Shown in pieces: positions 9,814 to 17,787 of a stretch of 34,184 nucleotides of DNA. Under the pieces are notes generated by a model. It did no database searches. It had not been told where the DNA came from and saw only the letters and a program-made list of their open reading frames with translations. The DNA is taken from contig NZ_AJTS01000012.1 of assembly GCF_000275725.1 (NCBI RefSeq), forward strand, positions 1 through 34,184. Direction: 5' to 3'. Numbering within the stretch: position 1 is the stretch's first letter; each line of letters opens with the position of its first letter. The DNA is from Vreelandella stevensii S18214 (GTDB lineage Bacteria > Pseudomonadota > Gammaproteobacteria > Pseudomonadales > Halomonadaceae). Both the position numbers and the translations under genes were made by a program.

Positions 9814-10149
9814 ATGGCTGCTCAAAAAGCGCTCTCCTTGACCATACCGGATGTGCCTACGCTGCTCGCTGCCTATATGCCTTTTCTGGATCGCGGCGGG
9901 ATCTTCGTCCCCACGCCTTCGCTCTATCGTCTCGGGCAGCCGGTGGTATTGCTGTTGACGCTGCCGGGGGAGACCGAACGCCTTTCCGTCAGCGGTCAGG
10001 TCATCTGGATTTCGCCCGAAGGTGTCAGCGGCCGGCGGATGCCGGGCATCGGGGTGCACTTCAGCCAACAGGATTACCCTGTCCGCGACCGGATCGAGAC
10101 TTTGCTGGCCGGTCAGCTGGACAAGGCGCCGCCTTCGTTCACGTTGTAA
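9814..10149 (+). CDS. pilZ: Type IV pilus protein PilZ
   Basis: Single-domain PilZ protein of 111 residues, needed for type IV pilus assembly in Pseudomonas and Xanthomonas relatives. LSLTIPDVPTLLAAYMPFLDRGGIFVPT, VSGQVIWISPEG and GIGVHF follow the Pseudomonas PilZ closely. As in that family, it lacks the RxxxR and D/NxSxxG motifs that bind cyclic di-GMP, so it probably acts by protein contacts (PilB/FimX in other species) and not as a c-di-GMP receptor. ATG 9814 is chosen because GAGG lies five bases upstream. Two in-frame GTG codons just upstream are alternatives. The holB-pilZ-tatD order is the same in Pseudomonas. Confidence 0.93.
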   Translation: MAAQKALSLTIPDVPTLLAAYMPFLDRGGIFVPTPSLYRLGQPVVLLLTLPGETERLSVSGQVIWISPEGVSGRRMPGIGVHFSQQDYPVRDRIETLLAGQLDKAPPSFTL

Positions 10150-10186
10150 CATCGTCGTCACGCCACTCATCCCCTGCGAGATTTTC

Positions 10187-11020
10187 ATGTTCGTTGATTC
10201 ACACTGTCATCTGGACCGCCTATCCGAGCTTACTCACGGCGGCGACGTGGCTGCCACGCTGGCAGCAGCGCGTGCTGCTCACGTGCATCAGTTTCTGGCC
10301 ATCTCGACCTCGCTGGAAGCGTTGCCTGGTCTGGCCGCCATCGCCAGGGCACATGAGGATGTGGTGATATCGGCAGGGCTGCATCCGCTGCACCAGGCTC
10401 CGGTAGAGCCCAGCGTGGAGCAGATCGTGGAGGCCGCCCAGCAGTACGACGTGGTGGCCATCGGGGAAACCGGGCTGGACTACCACTATCAGGAGAGCGT
10501 ACCACAGGCCGTTCAGCATGAACGCTTCAAGCGCCATCTGATCGCCGCTGCCGAGCTGGAGCTGCCGGTCATCGTGCATACTCGAGAGGCCAAGGAGGAC
10601 ACCCTGGCCCTGCTGCGCGAATACGCCGATCCTAACGTCGGCGGGGTATTGCACTGCTTCACCGAAGATCTGGACATGGCCCGAGAGGCCGTCCGGCTCG
10701 GCTTCTACATTTCGCTGTCGGGAATCATCACGTTTCGTAACGCAGCGCCATTGCGAGAGTTGGCTCGACAGCTGCCCCTCGACAGGCTGCTGATTGAAAC
10801 CGATAGTCCTTATCTGGCCCCCGTGCCCTATCGTGGTAAACCCAATGAGCCTGCCTGGGTCGTCGAAGTCGCCGAGTGCATTGCTCAGCAGCGCGGCATC
10901 ACCACCGACGAGGTCGCCATGCAGACTACCGCCAATTTCTACCATCTGTTTCGTGGTGCCGTTCCCGATGCACCGCCTCATGTCAAAGAAGCGCTGGCCC
11001 AGTCCGGTCTGTTGGTATAG
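10187..11020 (+). CDS. TatD-family metal-dependent deoxyribonuclease (YcfH type)
   Basis: TatD/YcfH hydrolase of 277 residues with a TIM-barrel metal site. Visible ligands are the HxH in DSHCHLD at the N-terminus, the glutamate in AIGETGLDYHY, the histidines in VIVHTRE and LHCFTED, and the aspartate in IETDSPYLAP. Relatives include 3'-5' DNA exonucleases, and the cellular substrate of the YcfH branch is less certain. The ATG at 10187 gives the correct family start, whereas a longer in-frame reading would begin inside pilZ. The Shine-Dalgarno is weak (GCGAG). Confidence 0.92.
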   Translation: MFVDSHCHLDRLSELTHGGDVAATLAAARAAHVHQFLAISTSLEALPGLAAIARAHEDVVISAGLHPLHQAPVEPSVEQIVEAAQQYDVVAIGETGLDYHYQESVPQAVQHERFKRHLIAAAELELPVIVHTREAKEDTLALLREYADPNVGGVLHCFTEDLDMAREAVRLGFYISLSGIITFRNAAPLRELARQLPLDRLLIETDSPYLAPVPYRGKPNEPAWVVEVAECIAQQRGITTDEVAMQTTANFYHLFRGAVPDAPPHVKEALAQSGLLV

Positions 11021-11047
11021 CGCTCGGCGCAGTTCAGGAGAAGGGCG

Positions 11048-11608
11048 ATGACGCTGGATCGGCTACTGCAGCAACGGGGTGACGCGGCAGATATTCCCCC
11101 GCTGGATACCTGGTATCCTGCGCTGTCTGGCGACATGGATATCGTGATTCATCCAGACGGCACCTGGCAGCACGAGGGGCAGCCGTTTGCGCGCCCGGCG
11201 GTGGCGAAGCTGCTGGCAAGCCTGCTGCGCCTGGACGATGAGGGCTACTGCCTGGTGACACCTGCAGAGCGCTGGCGCGTTCAGGTAGTGGACCGTCCGC
11301 TGCTGATCGTGGAAGCGGATTTCTACGCTGACGCCTGGTGGTTCAAGACTCAGTTCGATGATGTGGTGCGGCTGGACCGCCAGCACCCGCTGACGCTGAC
11401 CGCCACCCCCGACGGAGAGCTGGCTCCCGAGTGTGCGGTGCGCTTTGGCCTGGCCGCGCGCTTGCATCGCAACGTGTTCTACCGGCTGGTCGAGCAGGCC
11501 CAGATACACGAGCTGGCCGGTGGCTGCAGCGAGTGTCGTCTTTACAGTGCGGGTGAATGGTATCGGCTGGGCGTGTGGGATCACGGCGTGGCGGGTGAGG
11601 TCTCGTGA
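11048..11608 (+). CDS. DUF1285 domain protein
   Basis: Protein of 186 residues that matches the DUF1285 family as I recall it, a proteobacterial family of unknown function. Early it has GDMDIVIHPDGTWQHEGQPF, then a stretch of beta-rich sequence with YCLVTPAERWRVQVVDRPLL. It ends with RLHRNVFYRLVEQAQ, then CSECRLYSAGEWYRLG. No signal peptide or membrane segment is seen, so it should be cytosolic. GGAGAAGG precedes the ATG. Its last four bases overlap the start of the downstream helicase, suggesting coupled translation. I can give no function. Confidence 0.85.
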   Translation: MTLDRLLQQRGDAADIPPLDTWYPALSGDMDIVIHPDGTWQHEGQPFARPAVAKLLASLLRLDDEGYCLVTPAERWRVQVVDRPLLIVEADFYADAWWFKTQFDDVVRLDRQHPLTLTATPDGELAPECAVRFGLAARLHRNVFYRLVEQAQIHELAGGCSECRLYSAGEWYRLGVWDHGVAGEVS

Positions 11609-13809
11609 AACTGACCGCCGAACAGCAGGCCGTCGTTCACCACGATGCCGGGCATGCGCGGGTGGCGGCGGTAGCAGGGGCCGGTAAAACGACCACCATG
11701 GCCGCACGCGTGCTGCACCTGTTGGAGCAGGGAGTCTCCCCACGGCGGATGCTGGTGCTGATGTTCAACCGCTCGGCCAAGGATGATTTTCAGCGTCGCC
11801 TTGCCAAAATGGCGCCGCAGGGGCAAGCCTTGCCGGATGTACGTACCTTCCATTCGCTCGGGCATCGGCTCACGCAAAGTTTGTGCCGTTGGGGAGCGCT
11901 GGCGCCGCGGCGGCTGCTCTCTGCTGAGTGGCAGATGGAGCGTTTGCTGCGCCAGGCAAGTTTCAATGTGCTGGACGATGCCGAGCAGCGGGATGCCGCC
12001 CTGGAAGGGGACCGCCTGGAAGCGCTGGCTCATTTTTGTGCTCTGGTCAAAGCAGAGATGTTGCCTGCTGCCACGCTGTATGAGCAGCTAAGCTACGAGC
12101 CTGACACCGATTACTTTCCGGCAGCCTTCAGCGAGGCCGAGCGCCTGCTGGAAGCCGAAGGCGTCATGACTTACGCGGACTTGCTCTACCGCCCGCTGCA
12201 AGCGCTGGAGGCCGAGCCTGCTTTGCGTCAGCGGGTCGAAGGATTCCTCGACCACGTCATCGTGGATGAATACCAGGATATCAATACCGTTCAGCAGCGG
12301 CTGTTGGCCGTGCTGGCAGGCCCTGATGCCAGCGTCATGGCAGTAGGAGATGCCAATCAGTGCATCTATGAATGGCGGGGTGCCAGGCCGGACACCATGC
12401 TGGAAAACTTTACCGCCACGTTCGGCACCGCCACGGATTACCCGCTCTCCACGACCTTTCGCCATGGACACGCGCTGGCGCTGACGGCCAACCACGCCAT
12501 CATGGCGAACCAGCGCCGCCCCGACCAGCTATGCCTGGCGGCTGCCCAGAATCCGAATACCCAGGTCCGCGTGGGGCAGGGCAGCCGCCTGTTGCTGGAT
12601 GCCCTGATGGACTGGCAGGCCCAGGGGCGGGCATTGAGTGATGCCAGCCTGCTGGTGCGCAGCTGGGCGCTTTCGGTGCCTTTTCAGCTGGCGCTGCTTC
12701 AGGCCGGGGTGCCTTTTCGGCTGCTGCGTGAGGATCGCTTCGTGTTTCGCCTGCCGCTGGTACAGGCACTGGCAGGCTATTTGAAGCTGTCTCGGCGGGC
12801 CGAACTGCTGCACGACCCCGAGCATCTGCTGCTGTTGCTGTCCCAGCCCACGCCGTTCGTGGCCCGTGAGCGTCTGCAGCGCCTGGCGTCTCAGCTGGCG
12901 GCCACCCAGCGCTGGCCAGAGCGAGATGACGCCGTGCTGTCCGCGCTCAAACCCTTGCAGCGGCGCACGCTGAAAAAACGCTGGGAGCTGCTGTGCGAGC
13001 TGCCGCGTTTGGCTGGCTGGCCGCCAGCCCGGCTACTGCATCACGTGGTGGATACCATCGATGCCGAAAAGACCCTCAAGCGGGCGGCTGCTCGACGCGA
13101 CAAGGGCGAGGAAGACGTGCGTCTGCTGGACGTGTTGATCGAACAGGCGGAGAGCGTCCGGGACCCCGATGCCTTCATCGAGCTGCTGGAGCGCCCAGTG
13201 GAGAATCAGGCCCAGGGCGTGTTGATTACCACGGTGCATGGTGCCAAAGGCCTGGAGTGGCCGCTGGTGGCGGTGGCCGGCGTCAATGAAGAGGACTTTC
13301 CCCACTACAGCCGTGACAACCCGCTCAGCGATGAGCGTCTGGAAGAGGAGCGGCGGCTGTTTTATGTGGCCATCACCCGCGCCAAAGAGCAGTTGCTGGT
13401 GCTGCATGACGGTGGCGCTCATCGCCCTAGTCGTTTCATTGGTGAAAGCGCCTGGCAGGATGCCGTGCGTATTGCTGAATGCCTGCATGATGAGGGCGGC
13501 AGCGCCGAGCCGCTGGAGGTATCGTCGCCTGGGTTGGTGAGACGCTACCTCGACCGGTTGGGACGCAGTGATATCGTTCTGACTGCCTCGCAGCTCAAGG
13601 AAACCCCTGCGGACTATCGAGTGACCATGTCGTTCTACCCAGGCCAGCGCCTGCGTCACGCCGTGTTTGGGGAAGGCGAGGTGGCGGCTGTGGAAGGCAA
13701 TCCGTCGGACCCCGTCATCGACGTGAGGTTTGTGCAAGCGGGGCGTCGACGGCTGATCGCACGGCGTGCGCCCATCGAACATATTGAGACACCGGTGTCG
13801 CCAGTCTGA
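11605..13809 (+). CDS. UvrD/PcrA-like superfamily I DNA helicase
   Basis: Superfamily I 3'-5' DNA helicase of 734 residues. It has Walker A AGAGKTT (24-30), the Walker B/Q-motif DEYQD (221-225), GDANQCIYEWRGA (motif III/IV region) and TTVHGAKGLEWPLV (motif V) with ITRAKEQLLVLHDG (motif VI). The last 60 residues, with PGQRLRHAVFGEGEVAAVEG, resemble the Tudor-like C-terminal domain of PcrA/UvrD, which binds RNA polymerase in known cases. It differs enough from UvrD and Rep that I give no symbol. The start is GTG, overlapping the upstream stop by 4 bp. Its role is probably repair or replication-fork support. It is convergent with etfQO. Confidence 0.9.
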   Translation: MKLTAEQQAVVHHDAGHARVAAVAGAGKTTTMAARVLHLLEQGVSPRRMLVLMFNRSAKDDFQRRLAKMAPQGQALPDVRTFHSLGHRLTQSLCRWGALAPRRLLSAEWQMERLLRQASFNVLDDAEQRDAALEGDRLEALAHFCALVKAEMLPAATLYEQLSYEPDTDYFPAAFSEAERLLEAEGVMTYADLLYRPLQALEAEPALRQRVEGFLDHVIVDEYQDINTVQQRLLAVLAGPDASVMAVGDANQCIYEWRGARPDTMLENFTATFGTATDYPLSTTFRHGHALALTANHAIMANQRRPDQLCLAAAQNPNTQVRVGQGSRLLLDALMDWQAQGRALSDASLLVRSWALSVPFQLALLQAGVPFRLLREDRFVFRLPLVQALAGYLKLSRRAELLHDPEHLLLLLSQPTPFVARERLQRLASQLAATQRWPERDDAVLSALKPLQRRTLKKRWELLCELPRLAGWPPARLLHHVVDTIDAEKTLKRAAARRDKGEEDVRLLDVLIEQAESVRDPDAFIELLERPVENQAQGVLITTVHGAKGLEWPLVAVAGVNEEDFPHYSRDNPLSDERLEEERRLFYVAITRAKEQLLVLHDGGAHRPSRFIGESAWQDAVRIAECLHDEGGSAEPLEVSSPGLVRRYLDRLGRSDIVLTASQLKETPADYRVTMSFYPGQRLRHAVFGEGEVAAVEGNPSDPVIDVRFVQAGRRRLIARRAPIEHIETPVSPV

Positions 13810-13825
13810 CAAGCGGCACCGGTGT
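13789..13825. terminator. Hairpin between convergent helicase and etfQO genes
   Basis: Bases 13789-13801 pair with 13813-13825 to give a 13-bp stem (one G-U) and an 11-base loop that contains the helicase stop codon. The arm ACACCGGTGT is itself palindromic. No T-run follows on either strand, so this may be a weak or Rho-assisted bidirectional terminator. Confidence 0.4.
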
Positions 13826-13834
13826 TGGGTAGGC

Positions 13835-15499
13835 TTACATGTTCGGATAGTTCGGGCCGCCACCGCCTTCGGGGGCTACCCAGGTGATGTTCTGGGCCGG
13901 GTCCTTGATATCGCAGGTCTTGCAGTGTACGCAGTTCTGGAAGTTGATCTGGAAGCGTGGCTGCCCCTGGTCATCTTCCACCACTTCATAGACCCCCGCT
14001 GGGCAGTAGCGCTGTGCGGGCTCGGCGTATGTTGGCAGGTTGTCCCGAATTGGCAACGCCGGGTCAGCCAGGCGCAGGTGGCAGGGCTGATCTTCTTCAT
14101 GGTTGGTGTTCGAGAGAAATACCGAGGTGGACTTGTCGAAGGACAGCTTGCCGTCCGGCTTCGGATACTGAATCTTCTCGAATTCGGCCGCCGGTTTCAG
14201 GGCGCCGTGGTCGGTGGTGGTGTCGTGCACGTTGGGCAGCTTGTTGCCCAGCAGCTGGTTCGCGAAGTTATAAGCCCCGCCGCCGACCGTGCCATATTTA
14301 TGGATGGCCGGACCGAAGCTAGCGCTCTCTTTCAGCTCCTGGTAAGCCCAGCTGGCCTCCCACAGGCGTTCGAAGCTGGCCAGCGTCTGCCCACCCTCGT
14401 CGCCGCCCTTGATGGCTTCGAAGACGCTCTCTGCCGCCACCATGCCTGATTTCATGGCGGTGTGCAGGCCCTTGATCTTGGCAAAGTTCAGCGTGCCCGC
14501 GTCACAACCAATCAGCAGGCCACCGGGGAAGGTCATCCTGGGCAGGCAGTTGAAGCCTCCCTTGACAATCGCGCGCGCGCCATAAGCCACCCGCTTGCCG
14601 CCTTCCAGATATTGGCTGAGCACCGGGTGATGCTTCATGCGCTGGAATTCGTCGAAGGGCGAGAGCCACGGATTCTGATAGCCCAGGTCCATGATCAGCC
14701 CCACCACGACCTGCTGGTTTTCGGCGTGGTAGAGAAACCAGCCACCGTGGGTCTTGCTGTCCAGCGGCCAGCCAGAGCCGTGAACCACCAGGCCAGGCTC
14801 GTGCTTGTCGGCGGGTACATCCCATAGCTCTTTCAGCCCGATGCCGTAGTGTTGAGGGTCTCGACCAGCATCCAGCGAGAACTGCTTGATCAGGCGTTTG
14901 CCTAGATGGCCTCTGGCGCCCTCGGCAAATAGCGTGTACTTGGCGCGCAGCTCCATGCCGGGCATATGGCCATCCTTGGGGGTGCCATCGGCACCGATGC
15001 CCATGTCGCCAATCAGAATGCCGCGCACCACGTCATCCTCGATGATCACTTCCTGGGCGGCGAAGCCCGGAAATATCTCGACGCCCAGGGATTCTGCCTG
15101 CTCACCCAGCCAGCGGCACAGGTTGCCTGCGCTGATCACGTAGCGGGTCAGTTCACCGCCGGTGTTGTGCATGCTTTTGGGTACCAGCGCATTGGGGATT
15201 TTCTGCGCCTTTTCGGCATCCTTCAGCAAATAGACATCGTCACGCGTGGCAGGCGTATTCAGGGGAGCGCCGCGCTCTTCCCAGTCGGGAAAAAGCTCCG
15301 CCAGGGCGCGGGGTTCGAACACCGCGCCAGACAGAATATGCGCTCCTACCTCAGACCCTTTCTCGACCACGCAAACGGTCAGCTCTTGTTCCGCTGCGTT
15401 GGCCTGTTGCATCAAACGGCAGGCGGCGGCCAGTCCAGAGGGGCCTGCGCCCACGATGACCACGTCAAAATCCATTACATCGCGTTCAACGGTTTCCAC
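13835..15499 (-). CDS. Electron-transfer flavoprotein:ubiquinone oxidoreductase
   Basis: ETF-QO takes electrons from reduced ETF and passes them to ubiquinone at the inner membrane, linking acyl-CoA and amino-acid dehydrogenases to respiration. The 554-residue protein starts with the FAD motif DFDVVIVGAGPSGLAAACRL and has the GGLLIGCDAGTLN segment in its middle. It ends with a [4Fe-4S] cluster site of four cysteines, about Cys499, 523, 526 and 529, in RYCPAGVYE and QNCVHCKTCDIKDP. The GTG at 15499 is chosen because AAGGAG lies seven bases upstream and the N-terminus VETVERDVMDFD resembles the Pseudomonas protein. An ATG 30 bp upstream lacks a matching ribosome site. It is divergent from etfB-etfA. 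Confidence 0.94.
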   Translation of the reverse strand: METVERDVMDFDVVIVGAGPSGLAAACRLMQQANAAEQELTVCVVEKGSEVGAHILSGAVFEPRALAELFPDWEERGAPLNTPATRDDVYLLKDAEKAQKIPNALVPKSMHNTGGELTRYVISAGNLCRWLGEQAESLGVEIFPGFAAQEVIIEDDVVRGILIGDMGIGADGTPKDGHMPGMELRAKYTLFAEGARGHLGKRLIKQFSLDAGRDPQHYGIGLKELWDVPADKHEPGLVVHGSGWPLDSKTHGGWFLYHAENQQVVVGLIMDLGYQNPWLSPFDEFQRMKHHPVLSQYLEGGKRVAYGARAIVKGGFNCLPRMTFPGGLLIGCDAGTLNFAKIKGLHTAMKSGMVAAESVFEAIKGGDEGGQTLASFERLWEASWAYQELKESASFGPAIHKYGTVGGGAYNFANQLLGNKLPNVHDTTTDHGALKPAAEFEKIQYPKPDGKLSFDKSTSVFLSNTNHEEDQPCHLRLADPALPIRDNLPTYAEPAQRYCPAGVYEVVEDDQGQPRFQINFQNCVHCKTCDIKDPAQNITWVAPEGGGGPNYPNM

Positions 15500-15580
15500 C
15501 CGGTTTCTCCTTATTCTCATAAGTGCCACTCGTCGGTGCTAGCGATTGAGCACTAGCTTATGAAAAGATGGCCTTAATTT

Positions 15581-15594
15581 AAAACGGTCGTTTG
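15581..15594. promoter_or_regulatory. PsrA-like operator
   Basis: AAAACGGTCGTTTG fits the PsrA pattern (C/G)AAAC-N4-GTTT(G/C) at nine of ten defined positions when read on the minus strand as CAAAC-GACC-GTTTT. PsrA is a TetR-family repressor that responds to long-chain fatty acids in Pseudomonas, and beta-oxidation and etf genes are among its reported targets. The location 82 bp upstream of etfQO makes the reading plausible. No psrA gene is in the window. Confidence 0.5.
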
Positions 15595-15623
15595 CTTCTG
15601 GTTATCACCCATGATAGGCATAA

Positions 15624-15638
15624 TACCTGTGTCAGGTA
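15624..15638. promoter_or_regulatory. 15-bp palindrome near a possible -10 in the etf gap
   Basis: TACCTG-TGT-CAGGTA is a perfect six-base inverted repeat with a three-base spacer. It overlaps CATAAT/TAATAC, which could act as a -10 on the plus strand. It looks like an operator for a small dimeric repressor. The regulator is unknown. Confidence 0.35.
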
Positions 15639-15857
15639 ACCCCTACGATGGCAAAAGCGCACTTTACGGTAAAAGCCGCCAGCGACTACGACCAAGGCCG
15701 CAGTGATTAGGTGTTGTTGCATAAAGGTAGGCTGTGGCAAATTGATAGGGTTTTTCATTTACTAGCCTATCAAACGCTTGCATGAATTTTTTTACGCTGC
15801 CATCCGAGCGGCGTCTGTTCAGGTCAACGGCTATCATCCAGGCCAAGCGAGGAACCT

Positions 15858-16607
15858 ATGAAAGTACTGGTCGCGGTAAAACGCGTCATCGACTACAACG
15901 TCAAAATCCGCGTTAAAGCGGATCATTCTGACGTGGATCTTACCAACGTCAAAATGGCCATGAACCCCTTCTGCGAAATTGCCGTAGAAGAAGCCGTGCG
16001 CCTGAAAGAGAAGGGCGTAGCCACCGAGGTCGTGGCCGTGACGGTAGGCCCCAAGGCTGCCCAGGAGCAGCTGCGCACCGCGCTGGCGCTGGGTGCTGAT
16101 CGCGCCATCCACATCGAGACCGACGAGCGTGTCGAATCGCTGGCGGTGGCCAAACTGCTGGCCAAGGTGGTGGATGAAGAGCAGCCTGGTCTGGTGATCC
16201 TCGGCAAACAGGCCATCGACACCGACAACAACCAGACCGGCCAGATGCTGGCAGCCCTCACTAACCTGCCGCAAGGCACGTTTGCTTCGGAAGTGGCGGT
16301 AGACGGCGACAAGGTCAACGTGACCCGTGAAATCGACGGCGGCCTGCAAACCGTCGCCCTCACGCTGCCCGCCATCGTCACCACCGACCTGCGCCTCAAT
16401 GAGCCGCGCTACGCCAAGCTGCCGGACATCATGAAGGCCAAGAAAAAGCCGCTGGACGTCAAGACCCCCGCCGACTATGGGGTCGAGGTCGCGTCGAACG
16501 TCACGCTGCTCAAGGTCGAGTCACCCGCCGAGCGCAAGGGCGGTATCAAGGTCGCCTCGGTGGACGAGCTGATCGACAAACTGAAAAACGAAGCCAAGGT
16601 GCTTTGA
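15858..16607 (+). CDS. etfB: Electron-transfer flavoprotein beta subunit
   Basis: Beta (small) subunit of the FAD- and AMP-containing ETF heterodimer, the soluble carrier between acyl-CoA dehydrogenases and ETF-QO. The 249-residue protein begins [20 protein letters not shown]. It has the AMP-binding segment [20 protein letters not shown] with GADRAIHI, then [18 protein letters not shown] and the recognition-loop region [20 protein letters not shown], which docks dehydrogenases. AGGA lies close upstream of the ATG. It is 40 bp before etfA. Confidence 0.97.
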   Translation: MKVLVAVKRVIDYNVKIRVKADHSDVDLTNVKMAMNPFCEIAVEEAVRLKEKGVATEVVAVTVGPKAAQEQLRTALALGADRAIHIETDERVESLAVAKLLAKVVDEEQPGLVILGKQAIDTDNNQTGQMLAALTNLPQGTFASEVAVDGDKVNVTREIDGGLQTVALTLPAIVTTDLRLNEPRYAKLPDIMKAKKKPLDVKTPADYGVEVASNVTLLKVESPAERKGGIKVASVDELIDKLKNEAKVL

Positions 16608-16647
16608 CAACGTGCTTAGATAACGCGCTTTGAAAGGAACTGATCTC

Positions 16648-17574
16648 ATGAGCATTCTGGTACTTGCCGACCTGCATGACGGCCAACTGGCCAGCGCCAC
16701 CGCCCACGTCGTGGCAGCCGCCCAGGCGATCGGTGGCGATATCGACGTGCTGGTCGCCGGTGAAGGCGTCCAGGCCGCCGCCGAAGCCGCCGCGACACTC
16801 GACGGCGTGAGCAAGGTGCGCGTGGCAGACAACGCCGTCTACGCCCATCAGCTAGCCGAGCCCATGGGCGCGCTGCTGGTCGCCCTGGCCGACGACTACA
16901 CCCACGTGCTGACCAGCGCCTCCACCACCGGCAAGAACGTGCTGCCCCGGCTGGCCGCGCTGAAAGACGTCAGCCAACTGTCGGAAGTGATTGGCGTCGA
17001 GAGCGCCGACACCTTCCTGCGCCCGATCTACGCCGGTAACGCCATCGCCACGGTGAAAAGCGACGACCCGCTGAAAGTTATCACCGTGCGTACCACCGCC
17101 TTCGATGCAGTAGGCAGCGGCGGCAGCGCCAGTGTGGACGCCGTGGACGTGGTCATCGACAACGCCCAGTCCCGTTTCGTGAAGCAGGAGCTGGCTCAGA
17201 GCGACCGCCCGGAACTCGGCGGTGCCAAGGTCGTCATCTCCGGCGGCCGCGGCATGGGCAACGGCGAAAACTTCAAACTGCTGGACGGCATCGCCGACAA
17301 GCTGGGCGCCGCCATTGGCGCGTCTCGTGCGGCGGTGGACGCGGGCTTCGTGCCCAACGACATGCAGGTGGGCCAGACCGGCAAGATCGTCGCCCCCGAG
17401 CTTTACATTGCCGTGGGCATCAGCGGCGCGATTCAGCACCTGGCGGGGATGAAAGACTCCAAAGTGATCGTGGCGATCAACAAGGACGAAGAAGCCCCAA
17501 TCTTCCAGGTAGCCGACTACGGCCTGGTAGGGGATCTGTTCGAGATCCTGCCTGAGCTGGAAAGCAAGCTGTAA
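16648..17574 (+). CDS. etfA: Electron-transfer flavoprotein alpha subunit
   Basis: Alpha (large) subunit of ETF, which binds FAD in its C-terminal domain. The protein has 308 residues. The N-terminus is [12 protein letters not shown], and the FAD region runs from [20 protein letters not shown] through [30 protein letters not shown] to [12 protein letters not shown] and [22 protein letters not shown]. The ATG at 16648 is preferred over one six codons earlier because AAAGGA sits ten bases before it. An intrinsic terminator follows 19 bp after the stop. Confidence 0.97.
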   Translation: MSILVLADLHDGQLASATAHVVAAAQAIGGDIDVLVAGEGVQAAAEAAATLDGVSKVRVADNAVYAHQLAEPMGALLVALADDYTHVLTSASTTGKNVLPRLAALKDVSQLSEVIGVESADTFLRPIYAGNAIATVKSDDPLKVITVRTTAFDAVGSGGSASVDAVDVVIDNAQSRFVKQELAQSDRPELGGAKVVISGGRGMGNGENFKLLDGIADKLGAAIGASRAAVDAGFVPNDMQVGQTGKIVAPELYIAVGISGAIQHLAGMKDSKVIVAINKDEEAPIFQVADYGLVGDLFEILPELESKL

Positions 17575-17593
17575 GCAGGGCAGCCGTTTTACC

Positions 17594-17625
17594 AAAAGCC
17601 GACGTCGCAAGAGGTCGGCTTTTTT
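17594..17625 (+). terminator. Intrinsic terminator after etfA
   Basis: AAAAGCCGAC (17594-17603) pairs perfectly with GTCGGCTTTT (17614-17623) around a ten-base loop, and the T-run continues to 17625. It ends the etfBA unit. Confidence 0.9.
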
Positions 17626-17652
17626 AATGGCGATGAATTCGATAAACTGAAA

Positions 17653-17677
17653 ATAGTTGACTAAAGTACTGGGATAA
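17653..17677 (+). promoter_or_regulatory. Candidate IscR type-1-like site upstream of sodA
   Basis: The 25 bases from 17653 match the type-1 IscR consensus (ATASYYGACT-RWWWY-AGTCRRSTAT) at about 20 positions. The left half, ATAGTTGACT, is perfect. The right half, TACTGGGATA, is degenerate in the same way as the E. coli iscR promoter site as I recall it. IscR is a [2Fe-2S] Rrf2-family regulator that senses Fe-S status. The site is 111 bp before the sodA ATG. Another Rrf2 protein could be the reader. Confidence 0.5.
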
Positions 17678-17787
17678 AGAAGTCGTCGCGCTGGTAGAAA
17701 AATTGCTGGGGCGGCAGTTGAAAAGGGTGAAGCAAGACCGCACCTTAGGTAGTGAACGTTATAGAAGCCACTCAAGGAGAAGATAGC

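Larger units (their letters stand above)
15500..15857. other. Divergent etfQO/etfBA intergenic region
   Basis: This 358-bp gap must carry promoters for both directions. It holds the PsrA-like repeat and the 15-bp palindrome listed separately. A TTGATA (15742-15747) could be an etfB -35, but no good -10 follows at the right distance. A 60-codon minus-strand frame here (15664-15846) looks like chance, with no ribosome site or family likeness. I found no RNA gene. Confidence 0.5.

Noticed and set aside
15664-15846. Possible 60-residue peptide in the etf gap, minus strand
   Set aside because: It has no Shine-Dalgarno, no recognisable family and an atypical composition. It most likely arose by chance in the intergenic region.
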